Below the pieces are notes generated by a model, which was not told the origin of the DNA, ran no database searches, and saw nothing but the letters and a program-made list of their open reading frames with translations. The translations under genes were made by a program, and so were the position numbers. Shown here in pieces: positions 9,480 through 17,445 of a DNA stretch of 48,975 nt; within the stretch, counting starts at the first letter, position 1; every line of letters begins with the position of its first letter. The stretch lies in NCBI GenBank assembly GCA_029974635.1, contig JARKQY010000050.1, positions 1-48,975 on the forward strand, read 5' to 3'. This DNA is from Bacillota bacterium (GTDB lineage Bacteria > Bacillota > UBA4882 > UBA8346).

Positions 9480-9572
9480 TTAGCTACTGATTTCACGGTT
9501 GCACCATCCGGTAAATAAGAAGACTGCGCCAAAACAAACCCCTAAGGTGACGATCAGGACTAAGTCGAACAA
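9480..9572 (-). CDS. Small membrane protein preceding kdpF
   Basis: A 30-codon ORF starting at TTG 9572, with a near-perfect AAAGGAGGT ribosome binding site 7-8 bases upstream. It reads MFDLVLIVTLGVCFGAVFLF then TGWCNREISS: one membrane helix (about 3-21) followed by a short polar tail with a Cys. It is the first gene of the kdp operon and stops 19 bp before kdpF. Similar unannotated peptides, a short helix followed by a C-terminal (W/F)xxxC(D/N)(R/K), precede kdpF in other genomes as far as I recall. I infer a KdpFABC accessory peptide; translation is unproven. Confidence 0.7.
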   Translation of the reverse strand: MFDLVLIVTLGVCFGAVFLFTGWCNREISS

Positions 9573-9612
9573 TGAAACGACCTCCTTTTGCAAAATCTTA
9601 AAAACAATTTTG

Positions 9613-9644
9613 ATTATAGCCGTCGCTTCGCCATAACGAAAGCG
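9613..9644 (-). promoter_or_regulatory. kdp operon promoter with overlapping dyad
   Basis: On the minus strand a perfect -10 TATAAT (9613-9618) lies 40 bp before the first small ORF. The matching -35 position (9636-9641, TTTCGT) is poor, as expected for an activated promoter. An imperfect dyad (plus strand CGCTTCG 9624-9630, CGAAAGCG 9637-9644) overlaps the -35 region and is a candidate regulator site. Confidence 0.5.
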
Positions 9645-9758
9645 GCCGGAATCTGGCTTTTAGGAATTTTCCTGCCTGTGAAGAGCCGTTCAGCATTAAT
9701 AGCTTCATTATTCTTAGCTGAATCTCATTTTTTTAGCCCATTCCGTCAGCAAGGAAGT

Positions 9759-9787
9759 ATGACATTTTTCGTAAATCAGATTATGAT
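9759..9787 (+). promoter_or_regulatory. Promoter of the divergent kinase operon
   Basis: ATGACA (9759-9764), a 17-bp spacer and TATGAT (9782-9787) each match the sigmaA consensus at five of six bases. A start near 9794 gives a 70-base leader to ATG 9864 and argues against the longer frame opening at 9588. Confidence 0.55.
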
Positions 9788-9863
9788 GAAGGCAGAGACC
9801 AATTCCCCGGTTTATGTTTTTAAAACACAGCGCTTAATAATTTTTAATAAAGGCGGGTTGTTC

Positions 9864-11729
9864 ATGACCAAGACCCTTAAAGGCCGGATCTCCATGGTTT
9901 ATTTTTGTTTAGTGCTGGTAATTGCCATGGTGGGAATGGTATCAGTATTTAATCTGTATAAATTGAGCAATTCAATCAATGGCTTAATGACGGCAAACTA
10001 TAAAAGTATTAAAGCCGTAAATAATATGATTGAATATATTGAAAAGCAGGATCATGCCGTGTTGACTTATATTCGGGTTGACAATGAAAATGGGATCAAT
10101 ACATTCATTCAAAACCAGCGCTTCTTTTTAGATGCTTTTGATGTTGAACGCCATAATATCACCGAATTAGGAGAAGCGGACTTAGTCAGGCAGCTTAACA
10201 CGAGCTATATGGATTATGTAAGATCCTTTGCTGAATTGCAAGAGATCAAACACCGGGCTGGGGCTGTCGGCGCTTATAACTTTTACACTGCGGATATCCA
10301 GAGTAAATTTAAACTGATAAAATCCTTATTAAAAAAGCTGGTAGATTTGAACGAAGCCGCGATATTTCATAGTGAAGATCTGGTAACTAAAAATACTCAA
10401 AAAGCGATGAATTTTATTCTATACTTATCCTTGATCGCAGTCAGCGGCGGGTTTGCCGCGGCGCGATTTTTTATTAACCGTTTTTTAAAGCCGGTTGATC
10501 AGCTGAAAGAAACTGTTAAATTAATTAAAGCCGGCGATCTTAACCGGCAAGCCGAAGTTTTTTACGCGGATGAAATCGGTGGATTGGCCAGCGAGTTTAA
10601 TGCGATGACCAAGCGGCTCTTGCAATATGAACAAAGCACAATAGGTAAATTAATGGCTGAAAAGAAAAAATCCGAGGCCATTGTCCGCAGCATCTCCGAT
10701 CCCTTAGTGGTACTGGATACAAATTGCCGGTTTTTATTATTGAATGAAGCGGCCGAACGTTTTTTTGAGTTGGATGAGCAGTGGGCCTTGGACAAACACT
10801 TTTTAGAAGTCCTGCACAACGCGGAGTTGTTTGAACATATTGTTGGCGCTTTAAATTCAGATGACGATGATCGCCAGAAGATGGTAAGGATTACTGCCAA
10901 TGAAAAGGAATATTATTTCAACGTAATTGTGAAACCGGTAAAAAATCATGATGCCGCTGAGAACAATATCATTGTCCTGTTTCAGAATATTACGCAGATC
11001 AAACATTTGGAAAAAATCAAAACCGATTTCATTGCCACGGTTTCCCATGAATTCAAGACCCCTTTAACCTCAATCATCATGGGCATCAGTCTCTTACAAG
11101 ACGAAAAAATCGGGACTCTCAACCAAGAACAAGCCAAAACGTTGGTTACAATTAAAGAGGATAGCGACAGCTTGAGTAACTTGGTCAATGATTTACTGGA
11201 GCTCTCGCGAATCGAATCCGACCAGGCGATCTTTAAAATGCAGCCTTGTTCGGTGCCCGGATTGGTGGCAAATTCGGTCAAAAGATTCCTGGATCAAGCC
11301 GCCCGTAATGAGATTAACTTATATTACGAAGTAGAAGAGGATTTGCCAAAAGTAAACGCCGATCCTGAAAAAATTGCTTGGGTGTTGAATAACCTAATCA
11401 ATAACGCTTTGAAATATACGAATGCCGGAGATGAGATCTGTGTATCCGCTTTGGTACGACATCACCAAATGTGGGTTTCCGTAAAAGATACCGGCATTGG
11501 TATTCCGGCAGAATATCAAACCAAGATTTTTGAAAAGTTCGTCCAAGTCCGTAGTTACGATTTGGAGATCCGAGGTACGGGCCTCGGGCTTGCCATTGCC
11601 AAGGAGATTATTGAAGCTCATGGCGGTCAAATATGGTATAAGAGTGAACTGGATGCCGGCAGTACTTTTACATTTATACTACCGTTGATAGAGGAGAGCA
11701 CCAATGAAGAAAGTCTTAATCGTCGATGA
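9864..11729 (+). CDS. Sensor histidine kinase (HAMP-PAS-HisKA-HATPase)
   Basis: With ATG 9864 the protein has 621 residues. A first membrane helix (about 12-35), an extracytoplasmic helical sensor (about 36-180), a second helix and HAMP domain (FLKPVDQLKETVKLIKAGDL), a PAS domain and a kinase core follow. The phospho-accepting H-box is VSHEFKTPLTS with His395; N-box NLINNALKYTN, G1 DTGIGIP and G2 GTGLGLAIA are intact. The frame is open back to 9588, but those residues look like translated promoter DNA; ATG 9864 has a leader (AAAGGCGGG) and the promoter above. It is divergent from kdp and overlaps its response regulator by 26 bp. Position suggests it supplies the kinase activity missing from the short KdpD; alternatively it regulates something else. 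Confidence 0.9.
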   Translation: MTKTLKGRISMVYFCLVLVIAMVGMVSVFNLYKLSNSINGLMTANYKSIKAVNNMIEYIEKQDHAVLTYIRVDNENGINTFIQNQRFFLDAFDVERHNITELGEADLVRQLNTSYMDYVRSFAELQEIKHRAGAVGAYNFYTADIQSKFKLIKSLLKKLVDLNEAAIFHSEDLVTKNTQKAMNFILYLSLIAVSGGFAAARFFINRFLKPVDQLKETVKLIKAGDLNRQAEVFYADEIGGLASEFNAMTKRLLQYEQSTIGKLMAEKKKSEAIVRSISDPLVVLDTNCRFLLLNEAAERFFELDEQWALDKHFLEVLHNAELFEHIVGALNSDDDDRQKMVRITANEKEYYFNVIVKPVKNHDAAENNIIVLFQNITQIKHLEKIKTDFIATVSHEFKTPLTSIIMGISLLQDEKIGTLNQEQAKTLVTIKEDSDSLSNLVNDLLELSRIESDQAIFKMQPCSVPGLVANSVKRFLDQAARNEINLYYEVEEDLPKVNADPEKIAWVLNNLINNALKYTNAGDEICVSALVRHHQMWVSVKDTGIGIPAEYQTKIFEKFVQVRSYDLEIRGTGLGLAIAKEIIEAHGGQIWYKSELDAGSTFTFILPLIEESTNEESLNRR

Positions 11730-12270
11730 TATCAAAAATATCCGGAATCTGTTAACTACCTGCCTGGAAGTTGAAGATTACCGGGTGGTAGCCGTAAATG
11801 ATGGCGTTCAAGCACTGCAAACGATTCAAAATGAAAGTTTTGATTTAATATTCATGGATATTAAATTGCCGGAACTAAGCGGGACTGAAGTATTACGCCG
11901 AATTCGGAAAATGGGAATCAGTACTCCCGTTGTCATTATGACTGCTTTTGCTACAGTTAAAAATGCCATCGAGTGTACTAAACTTGGCGCTGTTGCCTAT
12001 TTACAAAAGCCGTTTACTGCTGAAAAAGTAAGGCATGTGCTGAGGGAAATCATGGGAGAAAACGAGGATAGTGGGTTTTATAACCGGCAAGCGAAAGAAC
12101 TGATCTTATCAGGTAAGATCGATGACGCCTATGTCCAACTAAAAAAAGCCTTGGCGATTGAGCCGGATTGTGGAGAAACTTATTCTTTAATCGCCAGCAT
12201 CTATGAAGCTCAAGGAAATAACCAAAAGGCGGAAAGATTCCATAAGATTGCACGGCAATTTGAAGACTAA
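11704..12270 (+). CDS. Response regulator, receiver plus TPR, no DNA-binding domain
   Basis: A 188-residue protein. Residues 1-120 are a complete receiver with acidic pair D8-D9, phospho-acceptor D52, T80 and K102. Residues about 128-185 form TPR-like helices (AKELILSGKIDDAYVQLKKA and CGETYSLIASIYEAQGNN), ending the protein. No helix-turn-helix is visible, unlike KdpE, which carries a C-terminal winged helix. It overlaps the kinase gene by 26 bp, so the two are translationally coupled partners. The TPR part suggests output by protein-protein contact, for example with the short KdpD or another regulator; this is inference. Confidence 0.9.
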   Translation: MKKVLIVDDIKNIRNLLTTCLEVEDYRVVAVNDGVQALQTIQNESFDLIFMDIKLPELSGTEVLRRIRKMGISTPVVIMTAFATVKNAIECTKLGAVAYLQKPFTAEKVRHVLREIMGENEDSGFYNRQAKELILSGKIDDAYVQLKKALAIEPDCGETYSLIASIYEAQGNNQKAERFHKIARQFED

Positions 12271-12318
12271 AATCACGATATATGCATACTAATTTTCGGC
12301 ATAATTGGTTTTCTCACA

Positions 12319-12352
12319 GACGACCGGGCGTTCTTCCGAACGTCCGGCCGTC
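12319..12352. terminator. Hairpin between convergent genes
   Basis: A GC-rich 15-bp stem with one mismatch and one G-U pair (arms 12319-12333 and 12338-12352, TTCC loop) lies between the response regulator and the convergent collagen-like gene. The T-run is weak on both strands, so it is a likely but not ideal two-way terminator. Confidence 0.55.
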
Positions 12353-12403
12353 TCGTTTATGAGTGTATAAAGGACTAATAGTCCACCGGATGTTTTTGGC
12401 GGA

Positions 12404-13330
12404 TCAATCGATGGCAAGACCGCCGCTGGCGTAGCCTACAATGACAGTCGCGATGTCAATACCATCGGTGACGGCTGCGGAGAATACCAACAGTAAACGG
12501 GTATTGGCAGTAACCGGTATGGACAATCCTGTAGTCAAGCCTGAGCTGATGAAACCTAACGCGACAACTCCGGTAAGGCTGGGGGCCAGTGTAACGGTTG
12601 CGCCCGGAACCGGTGCAAAAGTATCATCAGGGGTGGTTGAGGCGTATAACTGCGCTGTAATTGTGACTGTTGAACCGATCAGAGCAAGTTCTAACGCCGT
12701 ACTGAGATATGCGGCGAGGGATGTGATGATTCCGTCTCGCGGGACGGAGAAAGCAAAGTTGGTTAGACCGGTAAGGTCGATTAGTCCTCCAACTATACTA
12801 ACTCCACTGAGACTGTTTCCGAATCCTACCAAGCCGGTGGTGCCCACTAATCCTCCCAAGACAGTCGTGAGCGTGACGGGAATGCCTGAAGCAAAGGGTA
12901 TGATGGCTCCAGGGCCGGCAGGTCCCGTGGCCCCTGTTGCGCCGACTGCACCCGCTGGGCCGGCAGGTCCCGTGGCCCCTGTTGCGCCGACTGCGCCCGC
13001 TGGGCCGGCAGGTCCCGTTGCTCCCGTTGCGCCGGCGGGTCCTGTCCCTGGCCCTAACGGTAATAAACCAATTAAAAGCTGCTGTAGCCGTTGGAGATCG
13101 GCTAATAGCGGGTTATAGATGTTTCCTGAGCATGGCGCATTCTGTTGCCGGGCAAGAATTGTTTGAGTGATTATCCCTATACTGTCAATTACACATTGAA
13201 AATTACCTGTTTGAAAACAGTTGATTGCGACATTAATATTTTCCAATAATTGGTTCTTTACAAACATAGCTACCGGTAATTGCCGGATTTTCCCTTGAAT
13301 AAGTTGTAGTTGAATTAGAATCTGAGACAT
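12404..13330 (-). CDS. BclB-like collagen-like exosporium protein
   Basis: With ATG 13330 the product has 308 residues. Residues 1-95 form a helical N-terminal domain (VKNQLLENINVAINCFQTGN). About 96-140 are Gly-X-Y triplets (GPTGxxGATGPAGPAGAV type), and about 140-308 form a trimeric jelly-roll-like C-terminal domain (IPFASGIPVTLTTVLGGLVG ... FSVPRDGIITSLAAYLS). The C-terminal domain closely resembles BclB-type exosporium glycoproteins of spore formers. Start choice: GTG 13339 would sit on top of the AGGAAGGTG ribosome binding site, whereas ATG 13330 is correctly spaced. The collagen tract is short (about 15 triplets) and contains exact DNA repeats, so its length may vary between strains. 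Confidence 0.88.
   Translation of the reverse strand: MSQILIQLQLIQGKIRQLPVAMFVKNQLLENINVAINCFQTGNFQCVIDSIGIITQTILARQQNAPCSGNIYNPLLADLQRLQQLLIGLLPLGPGTGPAGATGATGPAGPAGAVGATGATGPAGPAGAVGATGATGPAGPGAIIPFASGIPVTLTTVLGGLVGTTGLVGFGNSLSGVSIVGGLIDLTGLTNFAFSVPRDGIITSLAAYLSTALELALIGSTVTITAQLYASTTPDDTFAPVPGATVTLAPSLTGVVALGFISSGLTTGLSIPVTANTRLLLVFSAAVTDGIDIATVIVGYASGGLAID
12912..13040 (-). repeat. 45-bp tandem repeats in the collagen tract
   Basis: Two almost identical 45-bp units start at 12912 and 12957, and a diverging third starts at 13002. Each encodes 15 residues of Gly-X-Y triplets. They are in-frame coding repeats and not CRISPR, as there are no unique spacers. Confidence 0.85.
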
Positions 13331-13371
13331 CGGTTTCACCTTCCTAGATAAAGTGATTTACGTAATTTTCA

Positions 13372-13393
13372 AACCAAAATAAATTTTTTGGTT
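13372..13393. promoter_or_regulatory. Dyad in the leader of the collagen-like gene
   Basis: AACCAAAA (13372-13379) and TTTTGGTT (13386-13393) form an 8-bp inverted repeat about 42 bp before the start codon. It could be a regulator site or a leader hairpin. I could not identify a convincing sporulation sigma promoter in 13394-13595, and see nothing else there. Confidence 0.3.
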
Positions 13394-13595
13394 GTTATTT
13401 TCGTAGTATATTACTTAAAGAGCAAGGAAAAAGAATCTAGTCCGATGTCATCTTTTTATCATCATGCAGGTAGAAAGAGTGGATAATACCCTGCCTTGGA
13501 CGGGCCGGAACCAAATCAAAAACCTATTTGGAGCTAAGAGTCTAAAGATAACTTATGCCTGGTGCTTTGGAGAACAATCCGTTAGGATCATAAAA

Positions 13596-13636
13596 TAAAC
13601 TAAACCCCTATCGCTGCGTGGTAGGGGTTTGGTTTA
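13596..13636 (-). terminator. Terminator of the OmpA-like gene
   Basis: A 15-bp stem with one G-U pair (arms 13596-13610 and 13622-13636) has the core AAACCCCTA/TAGGGGTTT. On the minus strand it is followed by TTTATTTTAT. It lies 29 bp after the OmpA-like stop. Confidence 0.75.
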
Positions 13637-13665
13637 GCATCAATTCATATTTTATTCCAGCGATT

Positions 13666-14736
13666 TTACTGGTTAAGATTCTTAATTCCTGCATCTTTCG
13701 TCGGCGAAGAATCGAACACCAAAATATCAACCCGCCGGTTATAGGACCAATTGCCCTCTCCCGCGCCTTTTCTAGCGGGATAATCTTTTCCATAAGCGTA
13801 AATGACGATTTGATTTCCGGAAATCCCGCGTGCTACCAAATAACTTTTAACAGTTTCAGCGCGTTTGGCTGATAAATCCAGATTGTACTCCCTGGTTCCC
13901 CGTTCATCGGCATGTCCACCCAGTAGAATATATAATTTGGGATTGTTCTTTAGGATGCCGATACTGGTATTTAATGCTTCCGTTTGATCAGAGCGCAATT
14001 TCCATTCATCGTAATCAAAAAAGACCGGTTTCAATGTCGGGTTGGGCTCAACGGGCGGAGTTGGGGCCGGTTTTTCAGCCGGGACCGGAGAGTTAACCGT
14101 AAACGCTTTGTCCAGTACCCCGGTTTTCCCGTCATCGTTCACTACCCTGAGTTTATATGCGCCGGACACGGCTCCTTTAAGATTGAATTCGCAGGTGAGA
14201 TTGGCAGGGGAGCTTACAATAACTTTGGTAGCTCCAATATCCATTTGCTCGTTGCTTAACATCACCTTGATACCCGTCCGGAAACCTTTGCCGGTGACGG
14301 TTATCGTTACAACCCTATCAATATCGGCTTGACTTGGTTCCATACCTGTCAAGGAGAGATCAGGATGCTCAATGATAAAACCTTTGGCAAGTAAAGTTGG
14401 TTTTTCCTTTTTGGTGAATGTTCCGATATTTCCAACAATAACATCCCATTCGCCCGCCGCCTTGCCGTTTAAATTCAGTACACAAGTGACTTGAGTGGCT
14501 GAAACTACTTTTACGTCTGTGGCGACAATATCCGTCTCTCCGGTTTTGGTCAGCTTAACATAAGTTGATTTGTGAAATTTGCTTCCGGTGATGCTAAGAT
14601 TGATTACTTCGGTATTTATCCCTTTATTCACCGAAAGAGATGTAACTACAGGTTTTGGACATCCAAAAGATGAACCACTAAAAACAAATGATACGATCCC
14701 GATAAGAACCAGCAGTCTTCGCAAAATCTTTTTCAT
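13666..14736 (-). CDS. OmpA/Pal-type peptidoglycan-binding protein with IPT-like domains
   Basis: With ATG 14736 (GGAGGG ribosome binding site 7 bases upstream; the earlier ATG at 14751 lies on that site) it has 356 residues. A signal peptide (MKKILRRLLVLIGIVSFVFS) ends near a Cys (SSFGC), an imperfect lipobox. Residues about 32-215 hold two IPT/TIG-like beta domains with matching GxxFHKSTYVKL and GKGFRTGIKVML segments. A Pro-rich linker follows, and from about 237 an OmpA C-terminal domain (VFFDYDEWKLRSDQ, GGHADERGTREYNLDLSAKR, NRRVDILV). OmpA domains tether the envelope to peptidoglycan, mostly in diderms. The Asp and Arg of the peptidoglycan-binding site are visible. Whether it is a lipoprotein or a secreted protein is open. 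Confidence 0.9.
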   Translation of the reverse strand: MKKILRRLLVLIGIVSFVFSGSSFGCPKPVVTSLSVNKGINTEVINLSITGSKFHKSTYVKLTKTGETDIVATDVKVVSATQVTCVLNLNGKAAGEWDVIVGNIGTFTKKEKPTLLAKGFIIEHPDLSLTGMEPSQADIDRVVTITVTGKGFRTGIKVMLSNEQMDIGATKVIVSSPANLTCEFNLKGAVSGAYKLRVVNDDGKTGVLDKAFTVNSPVPAEKPAPTPPVEPNPTLKPVFFDYDEWKLRSDQTEALNTSIGILKNNPKLYILLGGHADERGTREYNLDLSAKRAETVKSYLVARGISGNQIVIYAYGKDYPARKGAGEGNWSYNRRVDILVFDSSPTKDAGIKNLNQ

Positions 14737-14866
14737 TTCAATACCCTCCAAATTTTTTCGTTCGTAAAAATTCTTTTTATCCCTCCCTTATTCGTTATTC
14801 GTTTTTTAAGCGGTTTTCAGTTCGGTTCGTTCGATAATTATTACGATGTTTAGAGAATGTTTTACT

Positions 14867-14882
14867 GGAGCGTTAACGCTCC
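14867..14882. promoter_or_regulatory. Perfect 16-base palindrome, operator candidate
   Basis: GGAGCGTTAACGCTCC lies between the OmpA-like gene and the ROK regulator gene, about 130 bp upstream of the former and 97 bp after the latter. No T-run follows, so it is more like a protein site than a terminator. The ROK regulator is one possible ligand. Confidence 0.4.
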
Positions 14883-14979
14883 GAATGTTGATATTGCGGA
14901 AATAAATACCGATACTACTTATCAGCACACTTCTTATCATTTTGGAAAGAAGTTTAGAACTTAAAAATTTTTAGTTTTA

Positions 14980-16194
14980 CTAGAATTGCCGCTTTGAAAG
15001 GTATCTTTCAATTACCATGGCCGCAGCGCCCAGTGAGATGGCATTTTCGTCAAAGTGACCTCCTCGACTGAAGATAATCCGATTATTTGTTTTTGAATAA
15101 ATTCGTTTTAGAGCAGTAGTGATGCATATTTGATAAAACAACTCCGACTCCTTGATGAGCGGTCCGCTTAAAATAACCAGGCTTGGGTTCAGTAAATTGA
15201 TATAATTGGCTAAACCGGCTCCAAAAATGGTCGCCGCATTGTTGATGATCTCCTTGGCCAGTTCATCGCCGGTTTCAGCGGCTGTGCAGATATCCAGATA
15301 ATCGATTTGTTCAATGGGTTTGGTTACCTTTGAAATGCGTCCTTTTTTTAATGCAACGGTAAATTTTTGGACAATCGCTACTATCGAGGAATAACGTTCA
15401 ATACATCCATAGTTACCGCAACTGCACAACTCGCCGTCTACAAAATCAATCACCATATGGCCAAAAGCATCTTCAGCGTCATTGATGGTTCTAACTATAT
15501 TTCCGGCGGAAATGGCGCCGGTTCGAATACCAATACTGCAGTTGAAATAAGCAATATTCTTATATGTTTTGCCTGCTCCCAAATAGTGCTCCGCCAGAAC
15601 GGCCGTATTGGCTCCATTATCAATAACCACCGGAAGTTTCAATTCTTGTTCCAATATGCTTTTAATGGGAACGCCAACCCATCCAGAGGCGGCAAAATTA
15701 ACCGGGTTTATCATGATTCCTTGACTTCGATCCAGTGGCCCGACTGTACCCAGACCTGCGCCAAGTATTGCTTGACGTTCGATATTTAATTTCGCAATGA
15801 ACTCTTCAACTATACACCCGATTAATCTTGTGGTTTTCTCGGGAGTATGTGATTCATCCATGTTAAAAAACCGCTTATCCACAATATCCAATTTGGGGTT
15901 GGTGATTATGAGCTGGGTATAGGGTCTGGAAATATCAATTCCTAAAACGTAAAACTTTTTTTTATTTAAATCGTACAATACCGGTTTGCGTCCGCCGGAG
16001 GATTCCCCAACCCCGGTTTCGACAACAAAACGCTCACTTTCCAGCGGCTGCATAATCCGGTTTAAAGTACTCAGATTCGTTTTCGCACGAACTAATAGAT
16101 CATTTTTGGTTAATGGGCCGTCCTTTTGAAGGAGACTGAATGTTTCTTTCCCTCCTGGACTGAGTTTTGCAAAGAATTGCCCTATATCGGACAT
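14980..16194 (-). CDS. ROK family transcriptional regulator (NagC/XylR type)
   Basis: A 404-residue protein. Residues 1-75 form an N-terminal winged helix (TKNDLLVRAKTNLSTLNRIM), followed by a ROK sugar-kinase-like domain with phosphate-binding VLGIDISRPYTQLII, GAGLGTVGPLD and the zinc motif CSCGNYGCIE. In this family the kinase fold binds a sugar ligand and releases the operator. No sugar transport or catabolic gene is nearby, so the regulon is unknown. A GGAG ribosome binding site precedes ATG. Confidence 0.9.
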   Translation of the reverse strand: MSDIGQFFAKLSPGGKETFSLLQKDGPLTKNDLLVRAKTNLSTLNRIMQPLESERFVVETGVGESSGGRKPVLYDLNKKKFYVLGIDISRPYTQLIITNPKLDIVDKRFFNMDESHTPEKTTRLIGCIVEEFIAKLNIERQAILGAGLGTVGPLDRSQGIMINPVNFAASGWVGVPIKSILEQELKLPVVIDNGANTAVLAEHYLGAGKTYKNIAYFNCSIGIRTGAISAGNIVRTINDAEDAFGHMVIDFVDGELCSCGNYGCIERYSSIVAIVQKFTVALKKGRISKVTKPIEQIDYLDICTAAETGDELAKEIINNAATIFGAGLANYINLLNPSLVILSGPLIKESELFYQICITTALKRIYSKTNNRIIFSRGGHFDENAISLGAAAMVIERYLSKRQF

Positions 16195-16490
16195 TATTGC
16201 TCCATTAAGTGGTTTGGCAGGTTATTAAAAACCATTATATTAACATATTTCCATTTTGTCAACCAGTTTGGTCCGTTCCTTGACTAACCTGGAAGAAAAA
16301 AGTATTTAGCGATAGTAATGAATAACCGGATTATTTGGTAAAGAAGTCATCCACTCTTAATTATCGTAGATAATTCTTAAATTAAAGTTCTGCTTTAATA
16401 GGGACAGCGGAGGAAGAAAGTAGGGGCGGCTGTTTTGCTTAGAATATTTTCTAAGTAGCATGGGGCCAACAAAATAATGAATTGATATAG
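16195..16490. other. Non-coding gap between ROK and HU genes
   Basis: The stretch between the ROK start and the HU terminator is AT-rich. I see no supportable gene or RNA in it; it should hold the ROK promoter, for which I cannot pick a clear -35/-10 pair. Confidence 0.4.
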
Positions 16491-16525
16491 AAAAACCGCT
16501 CCCCTATGGAAGAACGGGGAGCGGC
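16491..16525 (-). terminator. Rho-independent terminator of the HU gene
   Basis: A 9-bp GC stem (CCGCTCCCC 16496-16504 with GGGGAGCGG 16516-16524) is followed on the minus strand by TTTTT (16491-16495). It lies 55 bp after the HU stop. Confidence 0.85.
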
Positions 16526-16579
16526 AAGATAAGGAGATGTAATAATTAGTAAACCGCTTTTAAAAGGATGGTTTTGACA

Positions 16580-16858
16580 TTATTTCTTACTTACTGCGTC
16601 TTTTAAAGCTTTTCCGGCTTTGAACGCGGGAACTTTCCGGGCCGGGATGCTAATTTCTTTACCGGTTTGAGGGTTACGGCCTTTACGAGCCGCCCGCTTT
16701 CTAACTTCGAAGCTTCCGAAGCCAACGAGGGTCACTTTATCACCCTTTGCCAGGGAACCGGTAATGGCTTTGACAATGGCATCGATAACTTTGTCGGAAT
16801 CTTTTTTGGTAAGTTTGGTCTTATCTGCCACTTTGTCGATGAGTTCTGCTTTGGTCAA
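16580..16858 (-). CDS. HU family DNA-binding protein
   Basis: A 92-residue histone-like protein covering the whole family: helical dimer body ([20 protein letters not shown]) and the DNA-bending arm with [20 protein letters not shown] and [16 protein letters not shown]. It binds and bends DNA with little sequence preference. Translation starts at TTG 16858, 7-8 bases after a GGAGGC ribosome binding site; no ATG is available. It is monocistronic, with its own promoter and terminator. Confidence 0.96.
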   Translation of the reverse strand: MTKAELIDKVADKTKLTKKDSDKVIDAIVKAITGSLAKGDKVTLVGFGSFEVRKRAARKGRNPQTGKEISIPARKVPAFKAGKALKDAVSKK

Positions 16859-16879
16859 TACAAACGCCTCCTATTGTGT

Positions 16880-16908
16880 TTTATAATTTTTAGAACCTGA
16901 ATAGACAA
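16880..16908 (-). promoter_or_regulatory. HU gene promoter
   Basis: On the minus strand TTGTCT (16903-16908), a 17-bp spacer and TATAAA (16880-16885) form a good sigmaA-type promoter, leaving a leader of about 15-20 bases before the TTG start. Confidence 0.65.
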
Positions 16909-17238
16909 ATGATTGTCATCTTCTACATAAGTCTTCGGTATATATTTCAGTAATCTTTAACGGTTTTTTAAAAAATTATGCGATAAACTATAGATTTTTT
17001 CAAAAGCAATCCTTCCGGTTCCCGAACTTAATAAACCTCACTGAAAACATGTTCTTCGTATGCAGGCTAACCCACAGATTGAGAGGTGCAACAAGCAAAA
17101 AATAGAGGAGAATTATGTGGATTGTCCCAGATTTTTTATATTTTGCAGAAATATTAATCTTCCCCAATTTAACATGAATCCAGCAAGTAACTTTCAAAAT
17201 TGCTTGCATTGCAGACTTGCCGGATTCTGTAGAAAACC

Positions 17239-17286
17239 CGAACCGGCCAATTTTTCCGCGACATAGCGGGAAAATTGGCCGGTTCG
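17239..17286. other. Long GC-rich hairpin of unknown role
   Basis: A 21-bp stem with one G-U pair (arms 17239-17259 and 17266-17286, 6-base loop GACATA) contains the self-complementary-looking core AACCGGCCAATTTT. It lies between the divergent HU and histidine kinase genes, where no terminator is expected. No T-run follows. The rest of 16909-17445 shows no supported gene; TATAAT at 17315-17320 could be the kinase -10 but has no clear -35. Confidence 0.6.
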
Positions 17287-17445
17287 AGGTTTAAATTACC
17301 AAATATATTCATTTTATAATGAAGTGAACTCCGGTAAAATATTCATTGTAATCTTGATCAATTCCAAATATTATTATTGGGGGTAGATGCGCCGGAATTA
17401 ATTTTGCCATATCAAAATGACCGGAAAGGATTTGGCGCCACAGGA

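Noticed and set aside
9721..9770. Possible c-di-AMP (ydaO-type) riboswitch near kdp, from a GCCC...TCCGTCAGC-like stretch
   Set aside because: Only a fragment resembles the 3' half; the conserved GGGGAACC and GGGGTGAATC elements are absent on both strands.
9588..9863. N-terminal extension of the histidine kinase frame to 9588
   Set aside because: The extra residues look like translated promoter DNA, a good promoter lies inside the extension at 9759-9787, and ATG 9864 begins directly before the expected membrane helix.
12912..13040. Tandem 45-bp units as a CRISPR-like array
   Set aside because: They are contiguous coding repeats for Gly-X-Y triplets with no spacers.
12441..13118. Pro/Val-rich plus-strand ORF opposite the collagen-like gene
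   Set aside because: It is the antisense shadow of a GC-rich repeat; no ribosome binding site or family resemblance, whereas the minus strand matches BclB.
17060..17266. Cys-rich 68-codon ORF before the 7TM kinase
   Set aside because: No ribosome binding site, ends inside a hairpin, and shows no family resemblance.
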